Positions 16,109 to 24,021 of a stretch of DNA of 64,000 nucleotides are shown in pieces (within the stretch, counting starts at the first letter, position 1; every line of letters begins with the position of its first letter). This stretch comes from Halobacterium sp. KA-4. GTDB lineage: Archaea; Halobacteriota; Halobacteria; Halobacteriales; Halobacteriaceae. Made by a program: the position numbers and the translations under genes. The stretch is from contig NZ_JAJJZG010000007.1 of assembly GCF_021028995.1 (NCBI RefSeq), forward strand, positions 62,001 through 126,000. The letters run 5' to 3'. Below the pieces are notes generated by a model that was not told the DNA's origin, searched no databases, and saw nothing but the letters and a program-made list of their open reading frames with translations.

Positions 16109-16426
16109 ATGGCGCTGCCGACGTGGGCGACGAACATCACCGTCGCGCTCAACATTCTGACGCTCGTCGCGACAACCGTGGCGTGCACGTTCGCGACCAT
16201 CGCAGCGGCGGGCTTCCGGGAGACTGAGTGGGGGCGCGCGCTCGCCCCGCTGCCCGTCGTGTTCGCCGCGATGACAGTCTCGACGGGCGCGACGCTGCAC
16301 CCCGCGACGCCCGCGGACGGCGGCGAACTCGCGCTGGCGATGTGGGCGATTGCCATCGTCGCCATCACCGTCTCGTGTTGGCGGTTCGTGACCCTGTTCA
16401 CGGAACGGCGGGTGGTCGGCCGATGA
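16109..16426 (+). CDS. Small membrane protein (first of a three-gene set)
   Basis: A 105-aa protein with three predicted membrane helices (ITVALNILTLVATTVACTF, LAPLPVVFAAMTVSTGATL, LALAMWAIAIVAITVSCW) and a short basic C-terminus. Its TGA overlaps the ATG of the next membrane protein gene (ATGA), showing an operon. The function is unknown; the third gene of the set encodes a soluble haloarchaeal DUF7504-like protein. Confidence 0.65.
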   Translation: MALPTWATNITVALNILTLVATTVACTFATIAAAGFRETEWGRALAPLPVVFAAMTVSTGATLHPATPADGGELALAMWAIAIVAITVSCWRFVTLFTERRVVGR

Positions 16427-16791
16427 TGCCGCTGGCCGACGCGACCGAGTGGCTGGTCTGGTTCGTGGAGGTCGCGGTGCTCGTGGTGCTGTGCGCGGGC
16501 TTCGCGTACCCCGCCGTGGCGTACTCGCGGAACGTCCTCTACCGGGGCGGCGTCCTGTTGTTAGTGGGCGCGCTGGGCTGCCTGATGGTCGGGTCGGTGC
16601 TGGAACTCTTCGTGGACGTCACCAGCGCCGGCGCCCTCGTCGAGGTGGCAGCGTACGTCGCGTACGCGGCCAGCGGACTGGTGAGCGTCGCCGCGACGTG
16701 GCGGTTCGCCCGCGAATTCGTGCACCTCGGGCAGGAGGGCGTGGAAATCGACGCCGGCGAATTCAGTGGAGGGTTCGAGCGTGACTCCTGA
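16423..16791 (+). CDS. Small membrane protein (second of a three-gene set)
   Basis: A 122-aa protein with about four membrane helices (WLVWFVEVAVLVVLCAGF, LYRGGVLLLVGALGCLMVG, VEVAAYVAYAASGLVSVAATW) and a C-terminal cytoplasmic tail (FVHLGQEGVEIDAGEF). It starts with a double ATG at 16423. The coding end overlaps the next gene by 11 nt. It probably works with both neighbours; the family is not recognised. Confidence 0.65.
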   Translation: MMPLADATEWLVWFVEVAVLVVLCAGFAYPAVAYSRNVLYRGGVLLLVGALGCLMVGSVLELFVDVTSAGALVEVAAYVAYAASGLVSVAATWRFAREFVHLGQEGVEIDAGEFSGGFERDS

Positions 16792-17314
16792 GTTCGAGCG
16801 GCGGCTCGGCGACCTGGCGGCCGGCGAGGTCGCGCTCTGTGTGCAGCCCAGCGGCCAGCGCATCGTCGACGCGCTCCCCGACGCCGCGTTCCAGAATCTG
16901 CTCGTGGTGACCACCGACGGCCACCTGGGGCAACTCGAAACGCGCATCGAGGAACGCGGCGGCGACCCGCGCCGCGTCGGCGTCATTCCCGTCACGGGGA
17001 CGGAGGTCAGCTACGACGGGCCGCTGTGGGTGACCGAGCGCGTCGCGCCGAGCGACCTGACGGGCGTGAGCATCCAGTTCTCGAAGGCGTTCGAGCACGT
17101 CGAGCCCGAGACCGGCTGGGTGGTCGTCGACGGCGTCGGCGTGCTCTCGATGTACGTCGCCCCCGAGCGGCTGTTCCGGCTGCTGGACACGCTCGTGAGC
17201 GCGATACGGGCGCGCAACGCCCACGGCGTCCTGACGACGGCGAGCGGCGTGCTCAGCGAACAGGCGTCGACGCAGCTCCGCGGCCTCGTCGACGAAGAAG
17301 TACGGTTAGATTAG
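16781..17314 (+). CDS. Haloarchaeal DUF7504-like (RecA/KaiC-fold remnant) protein
   Basis: A 177-aa soluble protein. LLVVTTDGHLGQLETRIEERG, RRVGVIPVTGTEV, and WVVVDGVGVLSMYVAPERLF followed by RLLDTLVSAIRA look like the strand-helix order of a KaiC/RecA-like fold that lacks a P-loop. I recall it as a haloarchaeal DUF. The GTG at 16781 is preferred over the GTG at 16766 because GGAGG (16768-16772) lies 8 nt before it, a strong Shine-Dalgarno match. It follows two overlapping membrane protein genes and converges on carA with a 4-nt overlap. Confidence 0.65.
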   Translation: MTPEFERRLGDLAAGEVALCVQPSGQRIVDALPDAAFQNLLVVTTDGHLGQLETRIEERGGDPRRVGVIPVTGTEVSYDGPLWVTERVAPSDLTGVSIQFSKAFEHVEPETGWVVVDGVGVLSMYVAPERLFRLLDTLVSAIRARNAHGVLTTASGVLSEQASTQLRGLVDEEVRLD

Positions 17315-18369
17315 TCGGCCGTGACCGTCGTGCGGCTTGAGGCCAACTCGAGCACGTCGTCGAAGAAGTCGAGACTGTCGTGGGGGCCGGGGTTGGCTTC
17401 GGGGTGGTACTGGCGCGTGATGACGTCCAGTTCGTCGGAGTCCAGGCCCTCGGGGGTGTCGTCGTTGACGTTGACCTGTGTGACGTCGAGGTCGCCGGGT
17501 TCGGCGACCGTGTAGCCGTGGTTCTGCGTGGTCATCACGACGCGGCCGGAGTCGTAGTCCAGGACCGGCTGGTTGACGCCACGGTGGCCGAAGTCCATCT
17601 TCTCGGTGGTGCCGCCGAGCGCGCGGGCGACGACCTGCTGGCCGAGGCAGATGCCCGCGACCGGGAGGTCGCCGACGAATTCGGAGACGAGCGTCTCGGC
17701 GGCCTCGAAATTCGCGGGGTCGCCGGGGCCGTTCGAGATGAACAGCACGTCCGGGTCGACGGCCGCGAGTTCCGCGGGCGTGGTGTCGTAGGGGAGGACG
17801 TGGACGGTCGCGTCGCGTTCGACGAGCTCGGAGACGATGGAGCCCTTGGCCCCGCAGTCGACGAGCGCGACGTCGGTGTCGCCGTCGCCGTGGACCTCGG
17901 GCTCGTCGACGCTGACGCGGCTGCCGATGTCCGTGAGGTCGCTCATGTGCGGGCAGTCCGCCAGTTGCGCGCGGGCGTCCTCGGGGGTGGCGTCGGGGCC
18001 GGCGGCGATGCCGACCTTCATCGCGCCGCCCTCGCGGATGTCGAGGACGAGGTCGCGGGTGTCGAGGCCGTCGACGGCGGGGACGCCCTCCTCGGTGAGC
18101 CACTCGGCGACGTCGTCGGTGAGTTCGCGGGCGACGACGGCGCTGGGGTGGACGCGGTCCGACTCGAAGCGTTCCTCACGGACGCCGTAGTTCCCGATGA
18201 GGGGGTACGCGAAGGTGAGTACTTGGGCCTCGTAGGACGGGTCTGTGAGGCTCTCCTCGTATCCAGTGTAGGCGGTCGTGAACACGAGTTCGCCTCGCGC
18301 CTGGCCCGGGGAGCGGGCGTTGGCTTCGACCACGTCGCCGGTCTCTAACGCGAGGTAGGCGTCCGACAT
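17311..18369 (-). CDS. carA: Carbamoyl-phosphate synthase small subunit
   Basis: A 352-aa glutamine amidotransferase subunit that supplies ammonia to CarB. The N-terminal CPSase small-chain domain (AYLALETGDVVEANARS, then FTTAYTGYEESLTDPSY) is followed by a class I GATase domain with the nucleophile Cys in GICLGQQVVARALGG and the His/Glu pair in YHPEANPGPHDS. The ATG at 18369 lies about 27 nt downstream of a minus-strand TATA box (18396-18402), so it is nearly leaderless. carB is encoded 1.6 kb away on the opposite strand, separated by the three membrane/DUF genes. The regulator gene diverges from it. Confidence 0.96.
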   Translation of the reverse strand: MSDAYLALETGDVVEANARSPGQARGELVFTTAYTGYEESLTDPSYEAQVLTFAYPLIGNYGVREERFESDRVHPSAVVARELTDDVAEWLTEEGVPAVDGLDTRDLVLDIREGGAMKVGIAAGPDATPEDARAQLADCPHMSDLTDIGSRVSVDEPEVHGDGDTDVALVDCGAKGSIVSELVERDATVHVLPYDTTPAELAAVDPDVLFISNGPGDPANFEAAETLVSEFVGDLPVAGICLGQQVVARALGGTTEKMDFGHRGVNQPVLDYDSGRVVMTTQNHGYTVAEPGDLDVTQVNVNDDTPEGLDSDELDVITRQYHPEANPGPHDSLDFFDDVLELASSRTTVTAD

Positions 18370-18392
18370 TACGAGATTCAAACGCATCCCCG

Positions 18393-18444
18393 GAGTATAA
18401 ATCTTGCTTTCGTAGCGAAGTTGCGAAATTCGAAATTCTTTTTG
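18393..18444. promoter_or_regulatory. Divergent carA / lrp promoter region with repeats
   Basis: The minus-strand TATA box for carA is 18396-18402. Beside it are TTGCGAA and the tandem repeat CGAAATT CGAAATT (18424-18437). The minus-strand sequence TTTCGCAACTTCG (18416-18428) recurs with one base missing upstream of carB (12423-12434). Lrp-type regulators usually bind such A/T-rich dyads near their own promoter, so this is a candidate operator. Confidence 0.45.
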
Positions 18445-18466
18445 TCCGGGGGACCAACGCTTGGAC

Positions 18467-18880
18467 ATGGACGACATCGACCGGCGCATCCTCGACGCGC
18501 TGCGACGGGACGCCCGCACCCCGTACACGGAAATCGCCGACGACATCGGCGTCAGCGAGGGCACCGTCCGCAACCGCGTCGACAGCCTCCTGGAGGAGGG
18601 CGTCATCGAGCGGTTCACCGTCGCCACCTCCACGGGCAACGTGAAGGCGATGATAGAAATCGGGGTGGCGATGGACGTCGACACCCACGAGGTCGGCGAC
18701 CGCATGGTCGACTGGGAGCCCGTCGACTTCGTCTGGCAAGTATCGGGCGAGGACGACATCGTGCTCGTCGTCGACGCCACGGACACCGGCGGCGTCAACG
18801 AACTCGTCTCGAAGGCCCGCGAACAGGAGGAGGTCGTCTCCACGAAGACGCGACTCATCCTCGACGAGAAACTCGGCTGA
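18467..18880 (+). CDS. Lrp/AsnC family transcriptional regulator
   Basis: A 137-aa two-domain regulator. The N-terminal winged helix-turn-helix (DDIDRRILDALRRDARTPYTEIADDIGVSEGTVRNRVDSL) is followed by a RAM ligand-binding domain (KAMIEIGVAMDVDTHEVGDRM ... DDIVLVVDATD). The ATG at 18467 is preferred over an in-frame TTG at 18461. The length matches the family. It diverges from carA and shares 97 nt of intergenic DNA, so control of carA and of itself is likely. From memory it corresponds to Trh3-type regulators of Halobacterium; not verified. Confidence 0.9.
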   Translation: MDDIDRRILDALRRDARTPYTEIADDIGVSEGTVRNRVDSLLEEGVIERFTVATSTGNVKAMIEIGVAMDVDTHEVGDRMVDWEPVDFVWQVSGEDDIVLVVDATDTGGVNELVSKAREQEEVVSTKTRLILDEKLG

Positions 18881-18928
18881 CCGTAGCGAGTCGAAGCGCT
18901 ATTTACCCACGTGCCCGTCGGTGACGCC

Positions 18929-19552
18929 ATGAGCGATTCAGGGCCCGACGTGCCCGTCCAGTCCGCGCGCACCGACGAGACCGCGGAGAACGCCGAACAG
19001 GACGTCGTCGCCGTCGACGCCTATGACGAGAAGGAAGGCCTCGCGAACCGCCTCGACGCCCACACCGGCGACGGCATCCGCCACCGGGCATTCACGTGCC
19101 TGCTGTTCGACGAGGACGGCCGCGTGCTGCTCGCCCAGCGCGCCGCCCGCAAGCGCCTCTGGGACACCCACTGGGACGGCACCGTCGCCAGCCACCCCGT
19201 CGAGGGACAGACCCAGAAGGAAGCCACCCGCGAGCGCCTCGAAGAGGAACTGGGCATCACGCCCGACCAGTACGACGACCTCGAAGTCACCGACCGCTTC
19301 GAGTACAAGCGCCACTACCTCGACGAGGGCCTCGAGTGGGAGGTCTGCGCAGTACTCGTCGCGACGCTGTCGGACACGAGCGTCGACCCCGACCCCGACG
19401 AAGTCGGCGGCATCCTCTGGGTGGACTACGAGGACCTCTACGAGAACCCGCGCTACTACCGCCAACTCCGCCTCTGCCCGTGGTTCGAAATCGCGATGCG
19501 CCGCGACTTCGAGGGCGACGCCGACCCCGTGCCGGACGGCACCCGCGAGTAG
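18929..19552 (+). CDS. idi: Isopentenyl-diphosphate delta-isomerase, type I (Nudix fold)
   Basis: A 207-aa enzyme expected to interconvert IPP and DMAPP in archaeal isoprenoid lipid synthesis. It shows the type I order: HRAFTCLLFDEDGRVLL, WDTHWDGTVASHPVEGQ, ERLEEELGI (Nudix-like helix) and EWEVCAVLVA carrying the catalytic acids. At the position of the E. coli catalytic cysteine (NSVCGHP) it has Ala (GTVASHP), while the metal-binding His and the Glu residues are kept. The acidic N-terminal 40 residues are a haloarchaeal extension. The ATG at 18929 was chosen from three candidates because the upstream residues add nothing conserved. Confidence 0.85.
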   Translation: MSDSGPDVPVQSARTDETAENAEQDVVAVDAYDEKEGLANRLDAHTGDGIRHRAFTCLLFDEDGRVLLAQRAARKRLWDTHWDGTVASHPVEGQTQKEATRERLEEELGITPDQYDDLEVTDRFEYKRHYLDEGLEWEVCAVLVATLSDTSVDPDPDEVGGILWVDYEDLYENPRYYRQLRLCPWFEIAMRRDFEGDADPVPDGTRE

Positions 19553-19595
19553 CGCCAGCGGGCGGATTTTTCCGGCCAGGTCACGAAGTGCAGTT

Positions 19596-20009
19596 GTGTT
19601 CGAACTCGGCCGCGCGGCCTACGACGCGGTGCTCGACCACGCACGAGCGGACGCACCGCGCGAGGCCTGCGGCGCGCTGCTCGGCCGCCACGAGGACGAC
19701 CGCGTCATCGCGGAGGCCGTCCGGCGCGTCCCGAACGTCGCGGATGCGCCCCGCGTCACCTACGAACTCGACCCGGAGGCGACGCTTTCGGTCTTCGACG
19801 AGGCGGAAGCGACGGGCCGGGAGGTCGTCGGCTTCTACCACTCCCACCCCGCGGGTCCCGCGCACATGAGCGACACCGACCGCGAGCAGGCGTCGTGGCC
19901 GGGCTACGTCTACGTGCTCGCGTCGCTGGCCGCGCGTCCGCCGATTCTGGACGCGTGGACGTGGACCGGCGAGCGCTTCGAGCGCGAGGACGTCGCGCTG
20001 AGCGACTAG
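19596..20009 (+). CDS. JAMM/MPN+ metalloprotease, candidate desampylase
   Basis: A 137-aa Mov34/JAB1-type isopeptidase. The JAMM motif is complete: Glu in EACGALLG, then GFYHSHPAGPAHMSDTD (His-x-His-Pro ... Ser ... Asp), which binds the catalytic zinc. In Haloferax, HvJAMM1 of this size removes the ubiquitin-like SAMP proteins from targets; a SAMP1 gene lies at 47622 in this window. The start is a GTG at 19596 (VFELGRAAYDAVL). It follows idi by 43 nt on the same strand. Confidence 0.85.
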   Translation: MFELGRAAYDAVLDHARADAPREACGALLGRHEDDRVIAEAVRRVPNVADAPRVTYELDPEATLSVFDEAEATGREVVGFYHSHPAGPAHMSDTDREQASWPGYVYVLASLAARPPILDAWTWTGERFEREDVALSD

Positions 20010-20027
20010 AACAGCAGCCGAGAAGCG

Positions 20028-20264
20028 TTACCGCCCGCGGACGGCGGTCCAGACGCCAATTGCGCCGAGCAGTATCGCGGGCACCATCGGCACCGCGAGG
20101 TACGTGTCCCGGAAGCCGAGCCAGAAACTCCCGGGCCCGACGACGTAGAGGTACAGCGGCGCGAGAATCCCACAGACGACCAGCGCCGCGACGACTAGCC
20201 ACTGCGCTCGCTCGCTCATGCCGCCGGCGTCGTCGTGGTCCTCGCGGGGATCGTGGGTCACCAT
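20028..20264 (-). CDS. Small two-helix membrane protein
   Basis: A 78-aa protein with a polar N-terminus (MVTHDPREDHDDAGGMSER) and two membrane helices (WLVVAALVVCGILAPLYLYVV and YLAVPMVPAILLGAIGVWTAV). Its ATG at 20264 overlaps the stop of the upstream dehydrogenase gene (TAATG), so they are co-transcribed. A second start at 20219 is possible. The function is unknown. Confidence 0.65.
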   Translation of the reverse strand: MVTHDPREDHDDAGGMSERAQWLVVAALVVCGILAPLYLYVVGPGSFWLGFRDTYLAVPMVPAILLGAIGVWTAVRGR

Positions 20265-21304
20265 TAGCGTTCGCTGTCGGGGATTACCACTACCTTCCCA
20301 AAGCCCTCCCGGTTCTCCAGCAGCTCGTGGGCGCGCGCCGTCTCGCTCATCGGGAGCACGTCCCGAATCCGCACGTCGAAGGTGCCGTCCCAGACCAGCG
20401 AGAGCGCGTCGTCGGCCTCCCCGGGCGTCGCCATCGTCGACCCGAGCACGGACAACTGGTTCCAGAACAGCCGCTGGACGTGCGTCTCGGGCCGGCCGCC
20501 CGTCGTCGCGCCGCACGTCACGAGCCGGCCGCCCTTCGCCAGCGAGCGCAGCGAATTGCTCCACGTCGCCTCCCCCACGTGGTCGACGACCACGTCCACA
20601 CCGCGCTTGCCAGTCCGCGCGCGAATCTCGTCCGCGAAGTTCTCCGCCTCGTAGTTTATCGCGTGGTCGGCACCAATCTCTTCGGCGTACCGGAGTTTCG
20701 CATCGCTGCTCGCGGTCGCGTACACCTCCGCGCCCGCATGCGAAGCAATCTGGACGGCCGCGTGCCCGACGCCGCCGCTCGCGCCGAGCACGAGCACGGA
20801 CTCGCCGGCTTCGACGTCAGCGCGCGTGTGGAGCATCCGCCACGCCGTCTGGAACACGAGGGGCGCAGCCGCCGCCGTCTCCCAGTCAACGTGCTCGGGT
20901 ACGGGGACGAGGTTGTCCGCGGGGACCGCAGCGTACTCGCTATGGACGCCCGTGACGTGCTCGCCGAGGACGTGGAACGACGTGCACAGCGGGTAGTCGC
21001 CGTCCCGGCAGAACTCGCAGTCCCCGCAGAAGACGCCCGCCGAGACCGCTACACGGTCGCCGGACTCGAAGCGCGTGACGTCGGAGCCAGTCTCCGTGAC
21101 GACGCCCGCGGCGTCGCTGCCCGGGACGTGGGGCATCTCGAGGTCGAGTTGCGGCATCCCGCGGCGCGTCCACACGTCGAGGTGGTTGAGCGCGCCCGCC
21201 TTCACGTCGACGAGCACCTCGTCGCGGCCGACCTCCGGGTCCGGGACTTCGCCGTACTCGACGACCTCGGTACCGCCGTGGCCCGCGAAGTGGACTGCCT
21301 GCAT
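20264..21304 (-). CDS. Zinc-type alcohol dehydrogenase / quinone oxidoreductase family (MDR)
   Basis: A 346-aa medium-chain dehydrogenase/reductase. It has the structural-zinc cysteine cluster (CGDCEFCRDGDYPLC, near residues 95-110), a GroES-like N-terminal domain (LNHLDVWTRRGMP), the Rossmann loop VLGASGGVGHAAVQIA and the family motif DVVVDHVGEATW. The catalytic-zinc position reads HLDVW in place of the Cys-His of classical ADHs. The natural substrate is unknown. The ATG at 21304 gives the standard MQAVHFAGHG opening; longer extension is serine-rich antisense shadow. Confidence 0.85.
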   Translation of the reverse strand: MQAVHFAGHGGTEVVEYGEVPDPEVGRDEVLVDVKAGALNHLDVWTRRGMPQLDLEMPHVPGSDAAGVVTETGSDVTRFESGDRVAVSAGVFCGDCEFCRDGDYPLCTSFHVLGEHVTGVHSEYAAVPADNLVPVPEHVDWETAAAAPLVFQTAWRMLHTRADVEAGESVLVLGASGGVGHAAVQIASHAGAEVYATASSDAKLRYAEEIGADHAINYEAENFADEIRARTGKRGVDVVVDHVGEATWSNSLRSLAKGGRLVTCGATTGGRPETHVQRLFWNQLSVLGSTMATPGEADDALSLVWDGTFDVRIRDVLPMSETARAHELLENREGFGKVVVIPDSER

Positions 21305-21377
21305 GCGCGAGGCGTCGCGGCCCCCGACCAAAACTGTGGGGTCCACGCTTTTCCCGCCGGCGCGCGAACCCGCGCCC

Positions 21378-22016
21378 ATGGTCGATTTCCAATCCCGCGA
21401 GACGCGACGGGACGACGAGGAGGAAGCGCCAGCCGACGACTCGGCCGACGAACCGGCCGACGACCCGCTGACCGAGGAGAGCGAGCCCCACGAGCACGAC
21501 GACGAGGCGGAGCACGACCACCACCACCACGACGTCGAGCACGTCGGCGTCGCGATTCTCACGGTGTCCTCGTCGCGCTCGCTGGACGACGACCCCGCGG
21601 GCGACGCCATCGCGGCGGCGTTCGAGGCCGACGGCCACGAGGTCGTCACGCGCGAACTCGTCCGTGACAGTTACGACCGCGTGCAGGGCGGCATCGACAA
21701 TCTCGCGGGCCGCGGCGACGTCGACGTCGTCGTCACGACCGGCGGCACGGGCGTCACGCCCGACGACGTCACCGTCGAGGCCGCCGAGCCGCTGTTCGAG
21801 AAGACGCTGCCGGGATTCGGCGAACTGTTCCGGCGGCTCTCCTACGAGGAAATCGGCGAGAAGGTCGTCGCCACGCGCGCCACCGCGGGCGTCGCCGACG
21901 GCGTCCCCGTGTTCTGCCTCCCTGGCAGCGAGCACGCCGCCGAGCTCGGCAGCGAGGAGGTCGTCGTCCCCGAAATCGGGCACCTCGTCGGGCTCGCGAG
22001 CCGCGAGGACGCGTAG
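21378..22016 (+). CDS. moaB: MoaB/MogA-type molybdopterin biosynthesis protein with His/acid-rich N-terminal tail
   Basis: A 212-aa protein. From about residue 55 it is a typical Moa[40 protein letters not shown] (the MPT-binding TGGTG loop), and [17 protein letters not shown]. MoaB/Mog adenylylates molybdopterin before Mo or W insertion. The first 54 residues are unusual: acidic, with an [14 protein letters not shown] run that could bind metal ions. A tungstate transporter gene lies at the left edge of the window. The ATG at 21378 is the only start consistent with the divergent neighbour. Confidence 0.88.
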   Translation: MVDFQSRETRRDDEEEAPADDSADEPADDPLTEESEPHEHDDEAEHDHHHHDVEHVGVAILTVSSSRSLDDDPAGDAIAAAFEADGHEVVTRELVRDSYDRVQGGIDNLAGRGDVDVVVTTGGTGVTPDDVTVEAAEPLFEKTLPGFGELFRRLSYEEIGEKVVATRATAGVADGVPVFCLPGSEHAAELGSEEVVVPEIGHLVGLASREDA

Positions 22017-22073
22017 CCGGCGGCTACGCGGCGAACCACTCGAAAAAGAACGGCACGACGACGTCAGGAAACG

Positions 22074-22688
22074 TTACTCGAGGGGCGCGACGTTCGCGGC
22101 GGTGGTCGTCTCGTTGTCGACCGTTTCGTTGTCGGCGGTCTCGTTCTCGGTCGTCTCAGTGTCGGCCGTCTCGTCGTCAGCGGTCTCGTTCTCGGCCGTC
22201 TCATCCTCGCTCGCGTCGCCCTCGTCACCGAGGAGGTCGCTCAGCGCGTTCCCGAGGTGGTCGACGTCACCGCCGAGGAACGACTGAATCTGCTCGTGGA
22301 TGGCGGAGACGTGGTCCGGGACCTGCTCGGGGAGGACCGTCGGCGGGCCACGTTCGCCGGCCGCGTCGGACGCGTTCTCGTCAGCGTGCTCGGAGGCGTT
22401 CGCGGCGTGCTCCGAAGCGTTCGCCGCAGGGCCGACGTCGCTAGGCGGGCCGGCGGACTCGTTGTCGTCCGCGTCCGTCTCGTTCTCGTCGGCCTCGTCC
22501 GCGTCGTCGCTGTCGGACTCAGCGTCCGCCTCGCTGTCGTCGCCGGCGTCGTCCGGCGCGTTCCCGTGCGCTTCGTCGGGTGCTTCGTCTGTCGGTGCGT
22601 TGCCGGGGGTCGCAGCGCCAGCCGCTGCGGCGCCGCCGACGAGGACGGTCGCCGCGACGACCAGCGTGAGCAGTTTGCGTGCGTTCAT
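22074..22688 (-). CDS. Secreted acidic low-complexity protein, rich in N-glycosylation sequons
   Basis: A 204-aa protein with a Sec-type signal peptide (MNARKLLTLVVAATVLVGG then Ala-rich cleavage region near residue 26). The remainder is highly acidic and repetitive, with two low-complexity blocks (about residues 30-110 and 160-200) made of D/E, N, A and T around a short ordered middle (PEQVPDHVSAIHEQIQSFLGG). I count nine Asn-x-Ser/Thr sequons (five NET, one NES, three NAS). It is probably exported and glycosylated. The repeats NETAD/NETVD suggest expansion by slippage. The function is unknown. Confidence 0.7.
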   Translation of the reverse strand: MNARKLLTLVVAATVLVGGAAAAGAATPGNAPTDEAPDEAHGNAPDDAGDDSEADAESDSDDADEADENETDADDNESAGPPSDVGPAANASEHAANASEHADENASDAAGERGPPTVLPEQVPDHVSAIHEQIQSFLGGDVDHLGNALSDLLGDEGDASEDETAENETADDETADTETTENETADNETVDNETTTAANVAPLE

Positions 22689-22868
22689 CGCAGTCGTCTC
22701 TCGGAGCCCATCCCACTTGAACCGGGGTAGCCGTGAAGCCGGATTTCCGGTTCAGTAGCCCGTCTCAACCCCGATTAAGCCGAATTCAACTGCGATTAAC
22801 GGTGGTCGTGCGGCGGAACCAGGCCGGCTCCGTCACGGCGCGCCCCCTCGTCGCTGGCGCGCGCCGAA

Positions 22869-23855
22869 CTACTCGCGAGTGAGCACGAGCTTGCCGTGGA
22901 AGTCGCCGGCTTCGCCGCGGCGGTGGGCGTCGGCGACCTCGGCGAACGTGAAGTACTCCGAGACAACGGGCTCGACTGCGCCGTCGTCGACGAGCGCGGC
23001 GACCTCCCGGAGTTCCTCGCCGATGCGCTCCTGTCGGTCGCCGAGCAGTACGGGGAGGATGACCAACACGACGCCGAGTTCGAGGGAGTTGGCGTGCATC
23101 GCCGAGAGGTCCTGCGTGGAACTAGACTCCGTGGTGACGACCGTCCCGAACGGCCGCACCGCGTCGAACGACGTCTGGATGTGGTCGTCGCCGACGGGGT
23201 CGAACACCACGTCGAAGCCGTCGCCGGTGGCGTACTCGGCCGTGTAGTCGGCGACGTCAGTGGTCGTGTAGTCCACGGTCGCGTCCGCGCCGAGGTCGCT
23301 AGCGAGGTCGCGCTTCTCGGCGGTCGAACCGGTCGCGGTGACCGTCGCACCGAGGTTCGCGGCGAGCTGGACGCCAATGTGGCCGACGCCGCCGCTGGCG
23401 CCGTAGACGAGCACTTCGTCGTCCTCGCCGACGTCGGCCTTGTCGGTGAGCATCTCCAAGGCAGTCGTGGAGACGACGGGGAGCGCAGCGGCGTCCTCCA
23501 GCGGGATGGCGTCGGGTGCGGGCGCGAACGTCCCGGCGTGTCCGACGACGTAGTCCGCGAGCGCGCCCTGTCGGCCCGCGCCGCCCGGCATCCCGTACAC
23601 TTCGTCGCCGACTTCGAAGGCGTCGACGTCGTCGCCGACAGCGTCCACGACGCCCGCGACGTCGCAGTGCAGAATCGCGGGGAACGGCGGCGCGAAGTCG
23701 GGGATGTCGCCGCGCCGGATCTTGTAGTCGACGGGGTTGAGGCTGGTCGCGGCGACCTCGACGCGGACCTCCTCCGGACTGGGCTCGGGGGTCTCCACGG
23801 TCGTCTCGGTGAAGACGTCCGGGTCACCGTACTCCTCGACGACGTACGCCGTCAT
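22869..23855 (-). CDS. NADP-dependent quinone oxidoreductase-like protein (MDR family)
   Basis: A 328-aa medium-chain reductase without structural-zinc cysteines, hence the zeta-crystallin/quinone oxidoreductase branch. Motifs are SLNPVDYKIRRGDIPDF (GroES-like domain), CDVAGVVDAVGDDV, VLVYGASGGVGHIGVQLAANLGA (NADPH-binding loop) and FDVVFDPVGDD. The C-terminal GDFHGKLVL is typical of the family. It is a second MDR enzyme within 3 kb but not a close copy of the zinc-type one. The start at 23855 (MTAYVVEEYGDP) is standard. Confidence 0.85.
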   Translation of the reverse strand: MTAYVVEEYGDPDVFTETTVETPEPSPEEVRVEVAATSLNPVDYKIRRGDIPDFAPPFPAILHCDVAGVVDAVGDDVDAFEVGDEVYGMPGGAGRQGALADYVVGHAGTFAPAPDAIPLEDAAALPVVSTTALEMLTDKADVGEDDEVLVYGASGGVGHIGVQLAANLGATVTATGSTAEKRDLASDLGADATVDYTTTDVADYTAEYATGDGFDVVFDPVGDDHIQTSFDAVRPFGTVVTTESSSTQDLSAMHANSLELGVVLVILPVLLGDRQERIGEELREVAALVDDGAVEPVVSEYFTFAEVADAHRRGEAGDFHGKLVLTRE

Positions 23856-24021
23856 CTGCGAATCAGTCACGTGCGAACCGACGGGCGGCGCGTGGAAAGA
23901 GACACCGGCGTCGGCGCACAGTTCCGGCTCGTCAACCGCCTCGGGGTCAAGCCCCGTGGCATCCGCCTCGTGCCGCCTGTGAAGCCGTGGGTTCACGTCG
24001 TGCCGGCACGCAGACACCCAC

